Below, in pieces: positions 8,493-16,431 of a DNA stretch of 59,826 nucleotides (positions are counted from its first letter, which is position 1; each line of letters starts with the position of its first letter). Both the position numbers and the translations under genes were made by a program. The stretch covers positions 1 to 59,826 of the forward strand of contig JAGWZE010000022.1 in NCBI GenBank assembly GCA_018969015.1, read 5' to 3'. The notes beneath the pieces are model-generated. The model saw only the letters and a list, made by a program, of their open reading frames with translations, was not told where the DNA came from and did no database searches. The DNA is from Alphaproteobacteria bacterium. Its GTDB lineage: Bacteria > Pseudomonadota > Alphaproteobacteria > Caulobacterales > Aquidulcibacteraceae.

Positions 8493-8699
8493 ATGGCGCA
8501 AGACACCCTGCTCACAGTCGAACAGGCCGCAGCCCGCCTGCAGATCTCGAAGCACACGCTGAACCGCTGGCGCGTCACCGGCGAGGGCCCGCCCTTCGTG
8601 AAGTATGGCCCCCGGCTCGTGCGCTACGAGGAGAGCGTTCTGGACGCTTGGGGACGCGCCCGGACACGGCGATCGACCAGCGAAGCCCTAACTACGTGA
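8493..8699 (+). CDS. AlpA/excisionase-family HTH protein
   Basis: This 68-residue protein is almost entirely one winged-helix domain: LLTVEQAAARLQISKHTLNR, then GEGPPFVKYGPRLVRYEESV. It has an excellent ribosome-binding site (AAGGAG, 8 bases before ATG). It belongs to the AlpA/Xis-like HTH_17 group that controls excision or transcription of integrated elements. No integrase is found nearby, so a recombination role cannot be shown. It marks the right-hand end of recognisable island genes. Confidence 0.85.
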   Translation: MAQDTLLTVEQAAARLQISKHTLNRWRVTGEGPPFVKYGPRLVRYEESVLDAWGRARTRRSTSEALTT

Positions 8700-9037
8700 G
8701 GGATTGCAGCAGAGCCGACGGCAGATCAACAGGGCCCGCCTGTCGCCGGTTCAGCGCCCCACAAAGGGACTGCCCGCGGGAGACAACGTTTGGGGGCAGC
8801 GTCCGCTTCATCAGCTTGCGGCGATGAGCCGTTACTCACCTTAGCGCCATCTAAGCACGGCTACTTACGCTTTCACTTTCTCGGCTTCGCCGTTTCGATC
8901 GCCCACCCTACTCGATCCACCAAATCGATCGACGTTTTCTCTCGAAGGTGCGCGTCGCACTGCGTCGGCCTATGAGCGCTTTCCCGCGCTTCACACGCTG
9001 GTTGGGTTGCCGGAAATCGGAGTTCGGTTAGCCCGCC
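8700..9037. other. 338-base non-coding stretch at the right border of the island
   Basis: No convincing gene, RNA or terminator is seen. The sequence is visibly less GC-rich in parts (for example around 8840-8960) than the flanking genes. It may contain the junction between the island and the older chromosomal transport cluster, but no clear attachment repeat was identified by eye. Confidence 0.5.
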
Positions 9038-10504
9038 CTAGACAACATCCGCCCCCGACGCCGGTTGCGCGCCGCGTCGAAGCGCCAGGGCCTTCAGATT
9101 CTCGACGTGGCGCGCGCGCGTGATCCTGAACGCGATGACGCAGCCCATTGAAGCGCCTATGAGCACGACGAATGCGCCGATGTAGTATTCACTCAAGCGC
9201 GTGATCACGCTGTCTGGCACGGTTCCGGGACTGGCGTGCGCGGGAAACTGCGCCAGCGCCAACAATGTCGCCCCCGCGAAGACGCCGAGCCCCGAGACGC
9301 ATTTCTGCACGAACGTGTTTGCAGCGAAGAAGACGCCCTCTTCCCGCCGACCTGTTCTGAGTTCCGCTTCCTCGACGACGTCCGCCAACATAGACGTGAA
9401 CAGGATCCCCTGGGCCATGAGCAGCGCGGCGGAAACGGCGCCGAGCCCGAAAAGCAGCGGCATGAATACCTGCGAAGTCGGCTCGGGGAACATGCCCAGC
9501 ATGCGCAGCGTCAGGGCAAGCGGCGTCGTGACGACGATGGCGATGGCGATCCCGATCGAGGCGCGGCGCTTGTCAAAACGCCGCACGAGCCAAGGCGTGA
9601 GGCCGAGCGCGACAAAGGCCGCGGGAAAACCGGCGCTGAACAGGATCGAAATCTGCTGCGGCGTCAGCGCCCAGAAGTAACCGTAGATGTAGGGCGCGAT
9701 GGCCCCGGCCATCCCCATCGACAGCGAATACAGCATTCCAGCCAGCAGAATGACGATTGCGGATCGCGATGAAAACGCGCTCCCCACGTCACGCAGCGGA
9801 TTGCTCCGTGGGCCGCGCGCGTCGCGGGCCGCCGGACGAACCAGCCAGGGGATCGCCCGATGGGTCCCCAGCGCCGAGGTCATGATCGCCGAGAACATGA
9901 TGATCGCGGCGGCGACGCCATAGGCGTGATAATTGGCGGGGACCTGTGTGCCCGCGACGCCGTCGACGCCGGCGCTGAGGAAATAGCCGAACGCGGCGAC
10001 CGACATCGTCAATCCGGCCGTCCAGCCGAAGAAGTATCGCCAGCTCAAATAGCTGGTCCGTTGATCGTACCCTTCCGTCAGTTCCGCCACGAGCGCCGCA
10101 TTCGGAATCTCGTAGAGCGCGATGAACGCCCTGACGAAAATTGCGCTGGCGAGGAGATAGGCGAAGAGGCCCGTCTGGCTGAGGCCGGCGGGAGGCGAAA
10201 AGAGGAAAAGGTAGCTGAGCGCGGCCGGCAAGGCCGCGGCGTACATGAAGGGGTGCCGTCGCCCCCAGCGCGTGCGCAGACGGTCCGATGCGTAGCCGAT
10301 CAGCGGATCGAGGAACGCGTCGACGACGAGCGCGATTCCGATCGCGAGTCCCGCCAGACGCGCATCAAGTCCAAGCGCCTGATTGTAGAACAGCAACAGC
10401 AAGGCGCCGAAGCCGTTGTCCTTCACTCCGAACGCAATGGCCCCGATGCCGTAGGAGAACCGCGTCCAGAACCCATGGGGCGACTTGACCTGCGCGGTTT
10501 CCAT
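9038..10504 (-). CDS. MFS transporter of the GPH (MelB-like) cation symporter family
   Basis: The 488-residue inner-membrane protein has about 12 hydrophobic segments. The N-terminal pattern FSYGIGAIAFGVKDNGF, followed by DPLIGYASDRLRTRWGRRHP, is characteristic of the glycoside-pentoside-hexuronide:cation symporters, which take up sugars or sugar acids with Na+ or H+. The loop motif MLADVVEEAELRTGRREEGV is also typical of this family. The start METAQ follows a strong GGGGAGG; a start nine codons earlier (10531) is possible. It probably moves the product made available by the TonB receptor and esterase of this cluster. The tandem TetR gene upstream on the same strand is a likely regulator. Confidence 0.9.
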   Translation of the reverse strand: METAQVKSPHGFWTRFSYGIGAIAFGVKDNGFGALLLLFYNQALGLDARLAGLAIGIALVVDAFLDPLIGYASDRLRTRWGRRHPFMYAAALPAALSYLFLFSPPAGLSQTGLFAYLLASAIFVRAFIALYEIPNAALVAELTEGYDQRTSYLSWRYFFGWTAGLTMSVAAFGYFLSAGVDGVAGTQVPANYHAYGVAAAIIMFSAIMTSALGTHRAIPWLVRPAARDARGPRSNPLRDVGSAFSSRSAIVILLAGMLYSLSMGMAGAIAPYIYGYFWALTPQQISILFSAGFPAAFVALGLTPWLVRRFDKRRASIGIAIAIVVTTPLALTLRMLGMFPEPTSQVFMPLLFGLGAVSAALLMAQGILFTSMLADVVEEAELRTGRREEGVFFAANTFVQKCVSGLGVFAGATLLALAQFPAHASPGTVPDSVITRLSEYYIGAFVVLIGASMGCVIAFRITRARHVENLKALALRRGAQPASGADVV

Positions 10505-10568
10505 GCGACGCGCCTCCCCATGTGCGGCCATTTACGCTCCCACGAATGCAGAGCTTATTTTTCATACC

Positions 10569-10596
10569 GGTCTACACCTGCGCGCAGCCCCGTCAA
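10569..10596 (-). promoter_or_regulatory. candidate promoter of the GPH symporter gene
   Basis: On the minus strand TTGACG (10596-10591) is followed after 16 bases by TAGACC (10574-10569), about 65 bases upstream of the symporter start. The -10 element is weak, so this is a consensus guess. Confidence 0.3.
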
Positions 10597-10700
10597 CATG
10601 ATTGGCGCGCATTTTATTCTCTGGTATCGCGCCCGACGGCGCTGGCCGCGGCGCTTTCTGGCGCAGGCTGTATCCGCCCGGACGACCTCGCGCCGGGGGA

Positions 10701-11933
10701 TTACCGCAGGGCGCGAATTCCCGAAAACAAGGGGCGAATGTAGAATTGTGCGGCAACGTCGAAATTCATGTCTCGGACGAAGTACTTCAACTCGTCGGAC
10801 GTGTTGATCATGCCCAACAGAACCTCCGCGGCCGCGTAGCTATCGATGGGCCGCACCGATCCATCGATGATGCCGTCGTTGAACATGGAGGCGATGCGAA
10901 GGGCGATGCGATTATAGGCCATGTAGACGTTCGGCTGGAGGGCTTCAGGCAGCGTCGTGCCGGCAGACAGCCGCAGCAGCGCGTCTTCGCCGGAGAGTTG
11001 TCTGCGCACCAAGGTCGCCGCCAGAAGCGCAAGCGCTTGCAGCGCATTGGATGACTGCGCCTCCGCTTCGGCGATCGTCGATTGGATGATGCTGATCGTC
11101 CGATCGAAGCAGGCCGTGATCAGGTCATCCTTGGCCTCGACATGGTGGTAGAACGATCCCTTGCTGACGCTCAGGCGCGCCGAAATGCGCTCGACGGACG
11201 CGCCATGGTACCCCTGCTCGTTGATGAGCTCGGTTGCAGCCTGAAGAAACGCGTCCTTGCCGCTGACTTCGCCCGCCTCCATGGGCGGGAGGGATCGGGA
11301 GAACCACTCCGGATCAAGCCGGCGCCTGGGATTGGCGATCCCGTTGATCAGCACGTCCGAGACGCGACGCCCGGACCGCGCATAGTCGGCGGGATGGATG
11401 TTGAACCGCCACGCGTGAAACCAATGGAACTGAGCCAGCAGGAGATGGGTCAGCGCATTCACGCCCTTGCGATCGAACGCACTCGGCAACCGCCCGAACG
11501 TCTGCGCACGGACGGTGCGAAAGACGTTCGCATAGATGGCGGACACCTCATCCGAATTCAGCGCCCGGATGTCATTGGGCGAGATCAGCTCGTCTTCCGT
11601 TCCGTCTGCGACACGGGCGACAAAGCTGAAATACGCCTCGATGAGACCGGCGACGCTTTCAGGATACGCGTCCTCGGTGTTGGATTTGAAAATGCCGATC
11701 AGCCGCGGCAGCTCCGCCAAGAAGGCGGCGACGGCAAGATCTTCCTTCGTCTTGAAATAGTAGGCGACGTTGGCGGGCGTCATGCCCATCTCGGCGGCGA
11801 CCTGCGCCAGGGTCATCCCGCTCACGCCCCGCCGATTGATGATGCGCGTGGCAATGCCAATGATCTTTGCCTGCCGCTCGGCGTATTTGCGGCTTACCCG
11901 CCCCTTCTCGCGTGTTCCAGGTGCGTCTTCCAA
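10701..11933 (-). CDS. tandem (double-domain) TetR-family transcriptional regulator
   Basis: One open frame encodes two complete TetR-type DNA-binding heads. The first reads AKIIGIATRIINRRGVSGMT, LAQVAAEMGMTPANVAYYFK. The second, about 205 residues later, reads FLQAATELINEQGYHGASVE, RISARLSVSKGSFYHHVEAK. Each is followed by a helical ligand-binding-like region, giving about 410 residues, twice the family norm. No ATG or GTG lies close upstream of the first domain; TTG at 11933 is the best start, though an internal start remains possible. It is flanked by the GPH symporter, the esterase and the acyl-CoA synthetase group and probably controls them, perhaps binding a lipid- or CoA-like ligand. 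Confidence 0.85.
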   Translation of the reverse strand: MEDAPGTREKGRVSRKYAERQAKIIGIATRIINRRGVSGMTLAQVAAEMGMTPANVAYYFKTKEDLAVAAFLAELPRLIGIFKSNTEDAYPESVAGLIEAYFSFVARVADGTEDELISPNDIRALNSDEVSAIYANVFRTVRAQTFGRLPSAFDRKGVNALTHLLLAQFHWFHAWRFNIHPADYARSGRRVSDVLINGIANPRRRLDPEWFSRSLPPMEAGEVSGKDAFLQAATELINEQGYHGASVERISARLSVSKGSFYHHVEAKDDLITACFDRTISIIQSTIAEAEAQSSNALQALALLAATLVRRQLSGEDALLRLSAGTTLPEALQPNVYMAYNRIALRIASMFNDGIIDGSVRPIDSYAAAEVLLGMINTSDELKYFVRDMNFDVAAQFYIRPLFSGIRALR

Positions 11934-12082
11934 GGCTCGCCTATCCGATCCCGTGGGCGCCCGCTCTCCGCGGGGTAATTTGCAATCAACAATGGACTGG
12001 TTGGACAGATCACTCGCATCCAGCCGATGATGTCGCACCACTGCGCAGCGTTGCAAGGCGATGATCGGCCAGACAACCCCGA

Positions 12083-13039
12083 TCACCGCGCGAGGGCGCG
12101 CGCAAGCGCGTCGAAACTGTCCTTTCGCATCTGGTTCGCCACCGCGGCCGTTGGCGACACGTCGAAGGCGTGAAAGGCGCCGGGATAGACGTGAAGCTCG
12201 ACCGGGACTCCCGCCCGGATCAGGCGACGGCCGTAGTCGATGTTCTCGTCGATGAACAGGTCGAGGGCGCCCACCGCCAGAAATGTCGGCGGCAGGCCCG
12301 CAAGATCTAAAGCGCGGGCAGGCGCGGCATAGATCGGCACGTCGGCGCCCCCCGGAGCGCTGCCGAGGAGGCTCGTCCATCCAAAGACGTTGTTGCCGGG
12401 CGTCCAGATGTATTCCCCGGCATAGGCATGCGGCGCTGGATCAACGCAGGTGCGGTCATCCAGCATGGGGTAGATCAGGTGCTGGAATTTCAACCTGTAC
12501 TCACCTCGGTCCCGGACCAGCAGCGCCAAGGCCGCCGCGAGGCCGCCGCCGGCGCTCTCACCGCCCACGCCGATTGACGCGGGGTCCACGCCGAGGTCCG
12601 ACGCCTGATGGACCAGCCACGTCAGGGCCGCGTAGCAATCCTCGACCTGGCCCGGGGAACGCGTTTCCGGGGCGAGTCGATAATTGACCGACAAGATGCA
12701 GCACTTCAGCTTGGCCGACATCCGCCGATGAATGGGCTCGAGATGCGCAGCGTCGCCCACCACGAAACCGCCGCCGTGGATATGGAGGAGACACGGCAAG
12801 GGCTGGCTCACGCCGTGCGGCCGATAAAACCAGACCTCAATGCTTCCCGCCCCCGCCGGACCGTCGACGTGATGGACGGTCAAGTCGGTCTCACTCGGAT
12901 CAATGGCGGCGCGCGCGTATTCTGGGACGTTTGCCCGCAGGGCCGGCAACATGTCCGCGCCGAACTGCACGGTCGGAAAGACGTCCAGCAGTGACTGCAA
13001 TTCCGGATCAACCAGATGCTTGCTGTGGATTGGGGGCAT
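12083..13039 (-). CDS. HSL-family alpha/beta-hydrolase (carboxylesterase/lipase)
   Basis: The 318-residue enzyme belongs to the hormone-sensitive-lipase group. The oxyanion motif HIHGGGF lies at residues 86-92 and the nucleophile is Ser162 in GGESAGGGLAA. The acid (Asp in VGALDLFIDE) and His (in YPGAFHAFD) complete the triad. It would hydrolyse short-chain esters in the cytoplasm. It is divergent from the acyl-CoA synthetase/dehydrogenase operon and adjacent to the tandem TetR gene, which suggests it releases an acid that the synthetase then activates. No signal peptide is visible. Confidence 0.92.
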   Translation of the reverse strand: MPPIHSKHLVDPELQSLLDVFPTVQFGADMLPALRANVPEYARAAIDPSETDLTVHHVDGPAGAGSIEVWFYRPHGVSQPLPCLLHIHGGGFVVGDAAHLEPIHRRMSAKLKCCILSVNYRLAPETRSPGQVEDCYAALTWLVHQASDLGVDPASIGVGGESAGGGLAAALALLVRDRGEYRLKFQHLIYPMLDDRTCVDPAPHAYAGEYIWTPGNNVFGWTSLLGSAPGGADVPIYAAPARALDLAGLPPTFLAVGALDLFIDENIDYGRRLIRAGVPVELHVYPGAFHAFDVSPTAAVANQMRKDSFDALARALAR

Positions 13040-13294
13040 AGACGGTCAGATCGCTTCTAAATCCGCTGACGATGCGCCAGATATCGCAACCCCGCCCCTT
13101 CGCCAGCGAGCGAACAGGCGAGCGCACTTTCCGTACCCCACGACCAAATCCGCCACAAGAGCATACCTCACCATAAAATACATTCACGGAGACTTTGACG
13201 GGGAAAATTATTCCTGTAGACCGATGTCTCAAGATCGCCATGCGGGCGAAGCGCAGCCGTGACGCGCGCACACCAGGGCGGACCGGGGTATGGG

Positions 13295-14875
13295 ATGACG
13301 ACAGAAACGGCGGCGGCGCTTCTGGATCGCGATTTCGGCCTGCTTTCCGATCTCATCGCCTGTCACGCGCAGGGGCGCGGCGAGAAGGCGGCGCTCATTC
13401 ACGGCGATGATGTCCTGTCCTACCGCGCGTTGAATGCCGAGATGGATCGGTTCGCCGCCGCTTTGCAGCGCGCGGGCGCAGCCCCCGGCGACAACATCGC
13501 CCTCGTGTCCGAAACAACCCTTTCGTGTGCGCTCGTCTTTCTCGGCGCGCTGCGCGCCGGATGCACGCCGACACCCCTCCCGCCCTCGGCGACACCGACC
13601 CAACTCGCCGCCATGATCGCGGACTGCGGCGCGCCTCTGGCGTTCGCGGATCATGTGTCCGCGCCGGCGCTTGAGGGAGCCGCCGCGCGGCTCGTCCGGT
13701 TGGACCGGTTGGACGCGTGGTTGGGCCCTGAACAAACTCGTCCGGAGTCGGTCGTTCGCGGTCCCGACGACCCGTTCAATATCATCTATTCATCAGGGAC
13801 GACGGGGGTCCCGAAAGGCATCGTTCACAACAACGCCATGCGGTGGCGACAGATTCGAGCGTTCGCCCCCTTCGGCTTCGGGGACGCCGTGACATTGGTC
13901 GCTACGCCCCTCTACTCCAACACCACGCTCGTCAGCTTCCTGCCGACGCTGGCCTTTGGCGGAACGGCCGTGCTTCTCGGGAAGTTCGACGTTCTGAAGT
14001 TCCTCGAGACCTCGCAACGTCACCGGATCAACCACGCGATGCTGGTCCCGGTCCAATACCAGCGGATCATGGCGTCGCCCCTGTTCGACGACTTCGATCT
14101 CTCGTCCTACGCTGTGAAATTCTGCACGAGCGCCCACTTCCCCAAGGAGCTCAAGGCGGACGTGCTGAAGCGGTGGCCGGGCCTCCTGTTCGAGTTCTAC
14201 GGGATGACCGAGGGCGGCGGCAGCTGCACGCTTTTCGCTAATGAAGCCCCCGATAAGCTCCATACCGTCGGCCAGCCGGGACCCGACACGGAAATCCGGA
14301 TCATCGACGACGCCGGAAATGAAGTTCCGCACGGCGTGATCGGGGAGATCGTCGGGCGGTCGACGGTCATGATGTCCGGGTATTACGGGCGTCCGGAGGC
14401 CACCACTGCCGCCACATGGATCAGCGCAGATGGCCACCGATACATCCGCCATGGCGACCTCGGCATGTTCGATGAGGACGGCTTTCTTGTCCTCATGGGG
14501 CGCAAGAAGGATCTCATCATCAGCGGCGGCTTCAACATCTATCCGGCCGACATCGAGGCCGCCCTGCTGGAGCATCCGAAGATCGACGATTGCGCGGTCA
14601 TCGGCGTGCCATCTGAACAGTGGGGCGAGACGCCGTTCGCCTATTTCGTTTCGAACGATGACGCGCTGCGCAGCGAGGACGTCGTGGAGTGGGTGAACCG
14701 CCGCCTCGGCAAGACCCAACGCATTTCAGGCGCGGAAGCGATCGTCCGACTTCCCCGCAGTCCGATCGGCAAGGTCCTGAAACGCGAACTTCAGGATCTT
14801 CACCGCGCAACCCGTGACGCGGGGCGAAGCCCCGCCCCCGCGCCCGAACAACCGGAGCCTCGCATATGCAATTGA
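13295..14875 (+). CDS. AMP-binding acyl-CoA synthetase (ANL superfamily)
   Basis: The 526-residue enzyme activates a carboxylic acid with ATP and CoA. The P-loop signature IIYSSGTTGVPKGIVHNN, the FYGMTEGGG adenine motif, the GRKKDLIISGGFNIYPADIE hinge region and the catalytic Lys near the C-terminus (GKVLKREL) are all present. The ATG at 13295 is preferred over a GTG at 13259 because the protein then starts near the usual family N-terminus. It overlaps the next gene by 10 bases, indicating one operon. The substrate (fatty, aromatic or terpenoid acid) cannot be read from the sequence. Confidence 0.93.
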   Translation: MTTETAAALLDRDFGLLSDLIACHAQGRGEKAALIHGDDVLSYRALNAEMDRFAAALQRAGAAPGDNIALVSETTLSCALVFLGALRAGCTPTPLPPSATPTQLAAMIADCGAPLAFADHVSAPALEGAAARLVRLDRLDAWLGPEQTRPESVVRGPDDPFNIIYSSGTTGVPKGIVHNNAMRWRQIRAFAPFGFGDAVTLVATPLYSNTTLVSFLPTLAFGGTAVLLGKFDVLKFLETSQRHRINHAMLVPVQYQRIMASPLFDDFDLSSYAVKFCTSAHFPKELKADVLKRWPGLLFEFYGMTEGGGSCTLFANEAPDKLHTVGQPGPDTEIRIIDDAGNEVPHGVIGEIVGRSTVMMSGYYGRPEATTAATWISADGHRYIRHGDLGMFDEDGFLVLMGRKKDLIISGGFNIYPADIEAALLEHPKIDDCAVIGVPSEQWGETPFAYFVSNDDALRSEDVVEWVNRRLGKTQRISGAEAIVRLPRSPIGKVLKRELQDLHRATRDAGRSPAPAPEQPEPRICN

Positions 14876-15744
14876 AGGGACGCGTCGCCATCGTCACGGG
14901 CGCCGGCGGCGGACTCGGCCGCGACCATGCGCTGATCCTGGCGCGGTATGGTGCGCATGTCGTCGTGAACGACATCAACGATGGCGCCGACAAGGTTGCC
15001 GCCGAAATTCGAGCAGCCGGCGGCGAAGCTTTGGCCGCGCCGGGCTCCGTGACTGACGAGATGCAGGTGGACGCCGTGGTCCGTTCGGCCATGGACCGCT
15101 TCGGGCGGATCGACATCCTCGTCAACAATGCCGGCATCTTGCGCGACCGATCCTTCACAAAGATGAGCCTCGAGGATTTCCGCCTCGTCGTCGACGTGCA
15201 TCTGATGGGCTCCGCCATCTTCACGAAGACGGTGTGGGACATCATGCGTGCGCAAAATTATGGGCGCATCGTGATGACGACGTCCTCATCCGGCCTCTAC
15301 GGGAATTTCGGGCAAGCCAATTACGGCGCGGCCAAGATGGCCCTGGTCGGCTTGATGCAGACACTCAGCCTCGAAGGGGCCAGCAAGAACATCCGCGTCA
15401 ATTGCCTCGCGCCGACCGCGACAACCGCCATGACGGCCCCGCTGTTCGCGGATGAAATCAAGCACCACCTGCGCCCGTCGCTGGTCAGTCCCGGCCTCAT
15501 CCAGCTCGTGGGAGAGGATGCGCCGACCCGCGTCATTCTTTGCGCCGGAGCCGGCCACTTCAAGACCGCCAACATCACGCTGACGTCCGGGGCCTATATC
15601 GGCGCGGGGGATGATGCGGCCGAGCAAATCGGCCTGCGCTGGTCGGAGATCGCTGATCGCTCGGGCGAGACCGTGCCCGCCAACGCCGGCGCGCAGATCA
15701 ACCAGGAACTGACCGAAGCCGCAAAGGCGCTGAACTTGTCCTGA
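14866..15744 (+). CDS. SDR-family dehydrogenase, similar to the hydroxyacyl-CoA dehydrogenase of multifunctional enzyme 2
   Basis: This is a 292-residue classical short-chain dehydrogenase. It has the cofactor motif TGAGGGLGRDHA, NNAGILRD, and the catalytic Ser, Tyr and Lys in SSSGLYGNFGQANYGAAKMA. The opening LKGRVAIVTGAGGGLGRDHA and the extended C-terminus (SGAYIGAG..) resemble the (3R)-hydroxyacyl-CoA dehydrogenase part of peroxisomal MFE-2 and related bacterial enzymes of sterol or branched-acid beta-oxidation. Overlap with the acyl-CoA synthetase supports a shared pathway in which the activated acid is oxidised. It uses NAD(H), judging from the Asp after the second strand (VVNDI). Confidence 0.9.
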   Translation: MQLKGRVAIVTGAGGGLGRDHALILARYGAHVVVNDINDGADKVAAEIRAAGGEALAAPGSVTDEMQVDAVVRSAMDRFGRIDILVNNAGILRDRSFTKMSLEDFRLVVDVHLMGSAIFTKTVWDIMRAQNYGRIVMTTSSSGLYGNFGQANYGAAKMALVGLMQTLSLEGASKNIRVNCLAPTATTAMTAPLFADEIKHHLRPSLVSPGLIQLVGEDAPTRVILCAGAGHFKTANITLTSGAYIGAGDDAAEQIGLRWSEIADRSGETVPANAGAQINQELTEAAKALNLS

Positions 15745-15800
15745 AAGCTCGACGCAGCAGGGCTGCCTCGGATGGCACCGCCACAATCAAAGGACAGATC

Positions 15801-16280
15801 ATGCAAACCCTTACTCGCGCCAAGAAATCAGCTCGGGCGATCGGCAGCGCCACCTGGGTTGTCTGGGGCGCTCTCCACATTTGGGTCGGCGCCGAAGGCG
15901 TTCACCAGTATCTCACCGGAGGGACCCGGGGCCTTTGGAACATGGTGATTGGCGGCCACCTCGCACCGCGCGAGACCTTCGAGCACACAACCGATCCCGC
16001 CACGGCCTATGCACAGGGGCAATTGATCTTGAATTTCTGCCTCGACGTCGGCGGATACGGCGTGTTGGCGCTCATCATCGCCTGGATGATCTGGAAGAGA
16101 GAATCCTGGTGGGCCTATTTCATCGGCCTGTTCGTCGTCGGCATCGCCGACTTGTCCTTCCTGTTCGCGCTCGTTACCGCAGGCGTCATTGAAGCCAGCG
16201 TCCCCACTATCATCGGCCCCATTCTGTGGCTCGTTGCGTGCGTCGTCACGCCGTTCGGCCTCTCTACCCAGAGCAAGTGA
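15801..16280 (+). CDS. small four-helix membrane protein of unknown function
   Basis: The 159-residue protein has about four hydrophobic segments (around residues 17-32, 74-97, 105-125, 133-152) joined by short loops, one with HLAPRETFEHTTDPATAY. No family is recognised with certainty. It lies 56 bases after the dehydrogenase on the same strand and probably shares its transcript. A role in the uptake or detoxification side of the pathway is possible but not shown. Confidence 0.75.
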   Translation: MQTLTRAKKSARAIGSATWVVWGALHIWVGAEGVHQYLTGGTRGLWNMVIGGHLAPRETFEHTTDPATAYAQGQLILNFCLDVGGYGVLALIIAWMIWKRESWWAYFIGLFVVGIADLSFLFALVTAGVIEASVPTIIGPILWLVACVVTPFGLSTQSK

Positions 16281-16382
16281 TTGGATCAGAGGCTGAGGGG
16301 CGACGATCGGAGCGGCCGGCCTTGTACGTGACAGATCAACGCCCGCACGGGGAGCCGGACGTAGAGCGCTCTCGCGCCGCTG

Positions 16383-16417
16383 AAAAAAATGATGCCGGCA
16401 CGTGAGGTGCCGGCATC
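16383..16417 (-). terminator. rho-independent terminator of the TonB receptor gene
   Basis: A perfect 11-base stem (GATGCCGGCAC / GTGCCGGCATC) with a five-base loop lies at 16391-16417. On the minus strand it is followed by ATTTTTTTC. It sits 14 bases past the stop of the receptor gene, and is an unusually clean intrinsic terminator for this GC-rich DNA. Confidence 0.9.
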
Positions 16418-16431
16418 ACGATTCACGACGA

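Noticed and set aside
8790-8975. 61-codon plus frame in the island border
   Set aside because: No ribosome-binding site, no family, unusual composition; judged non-coding.
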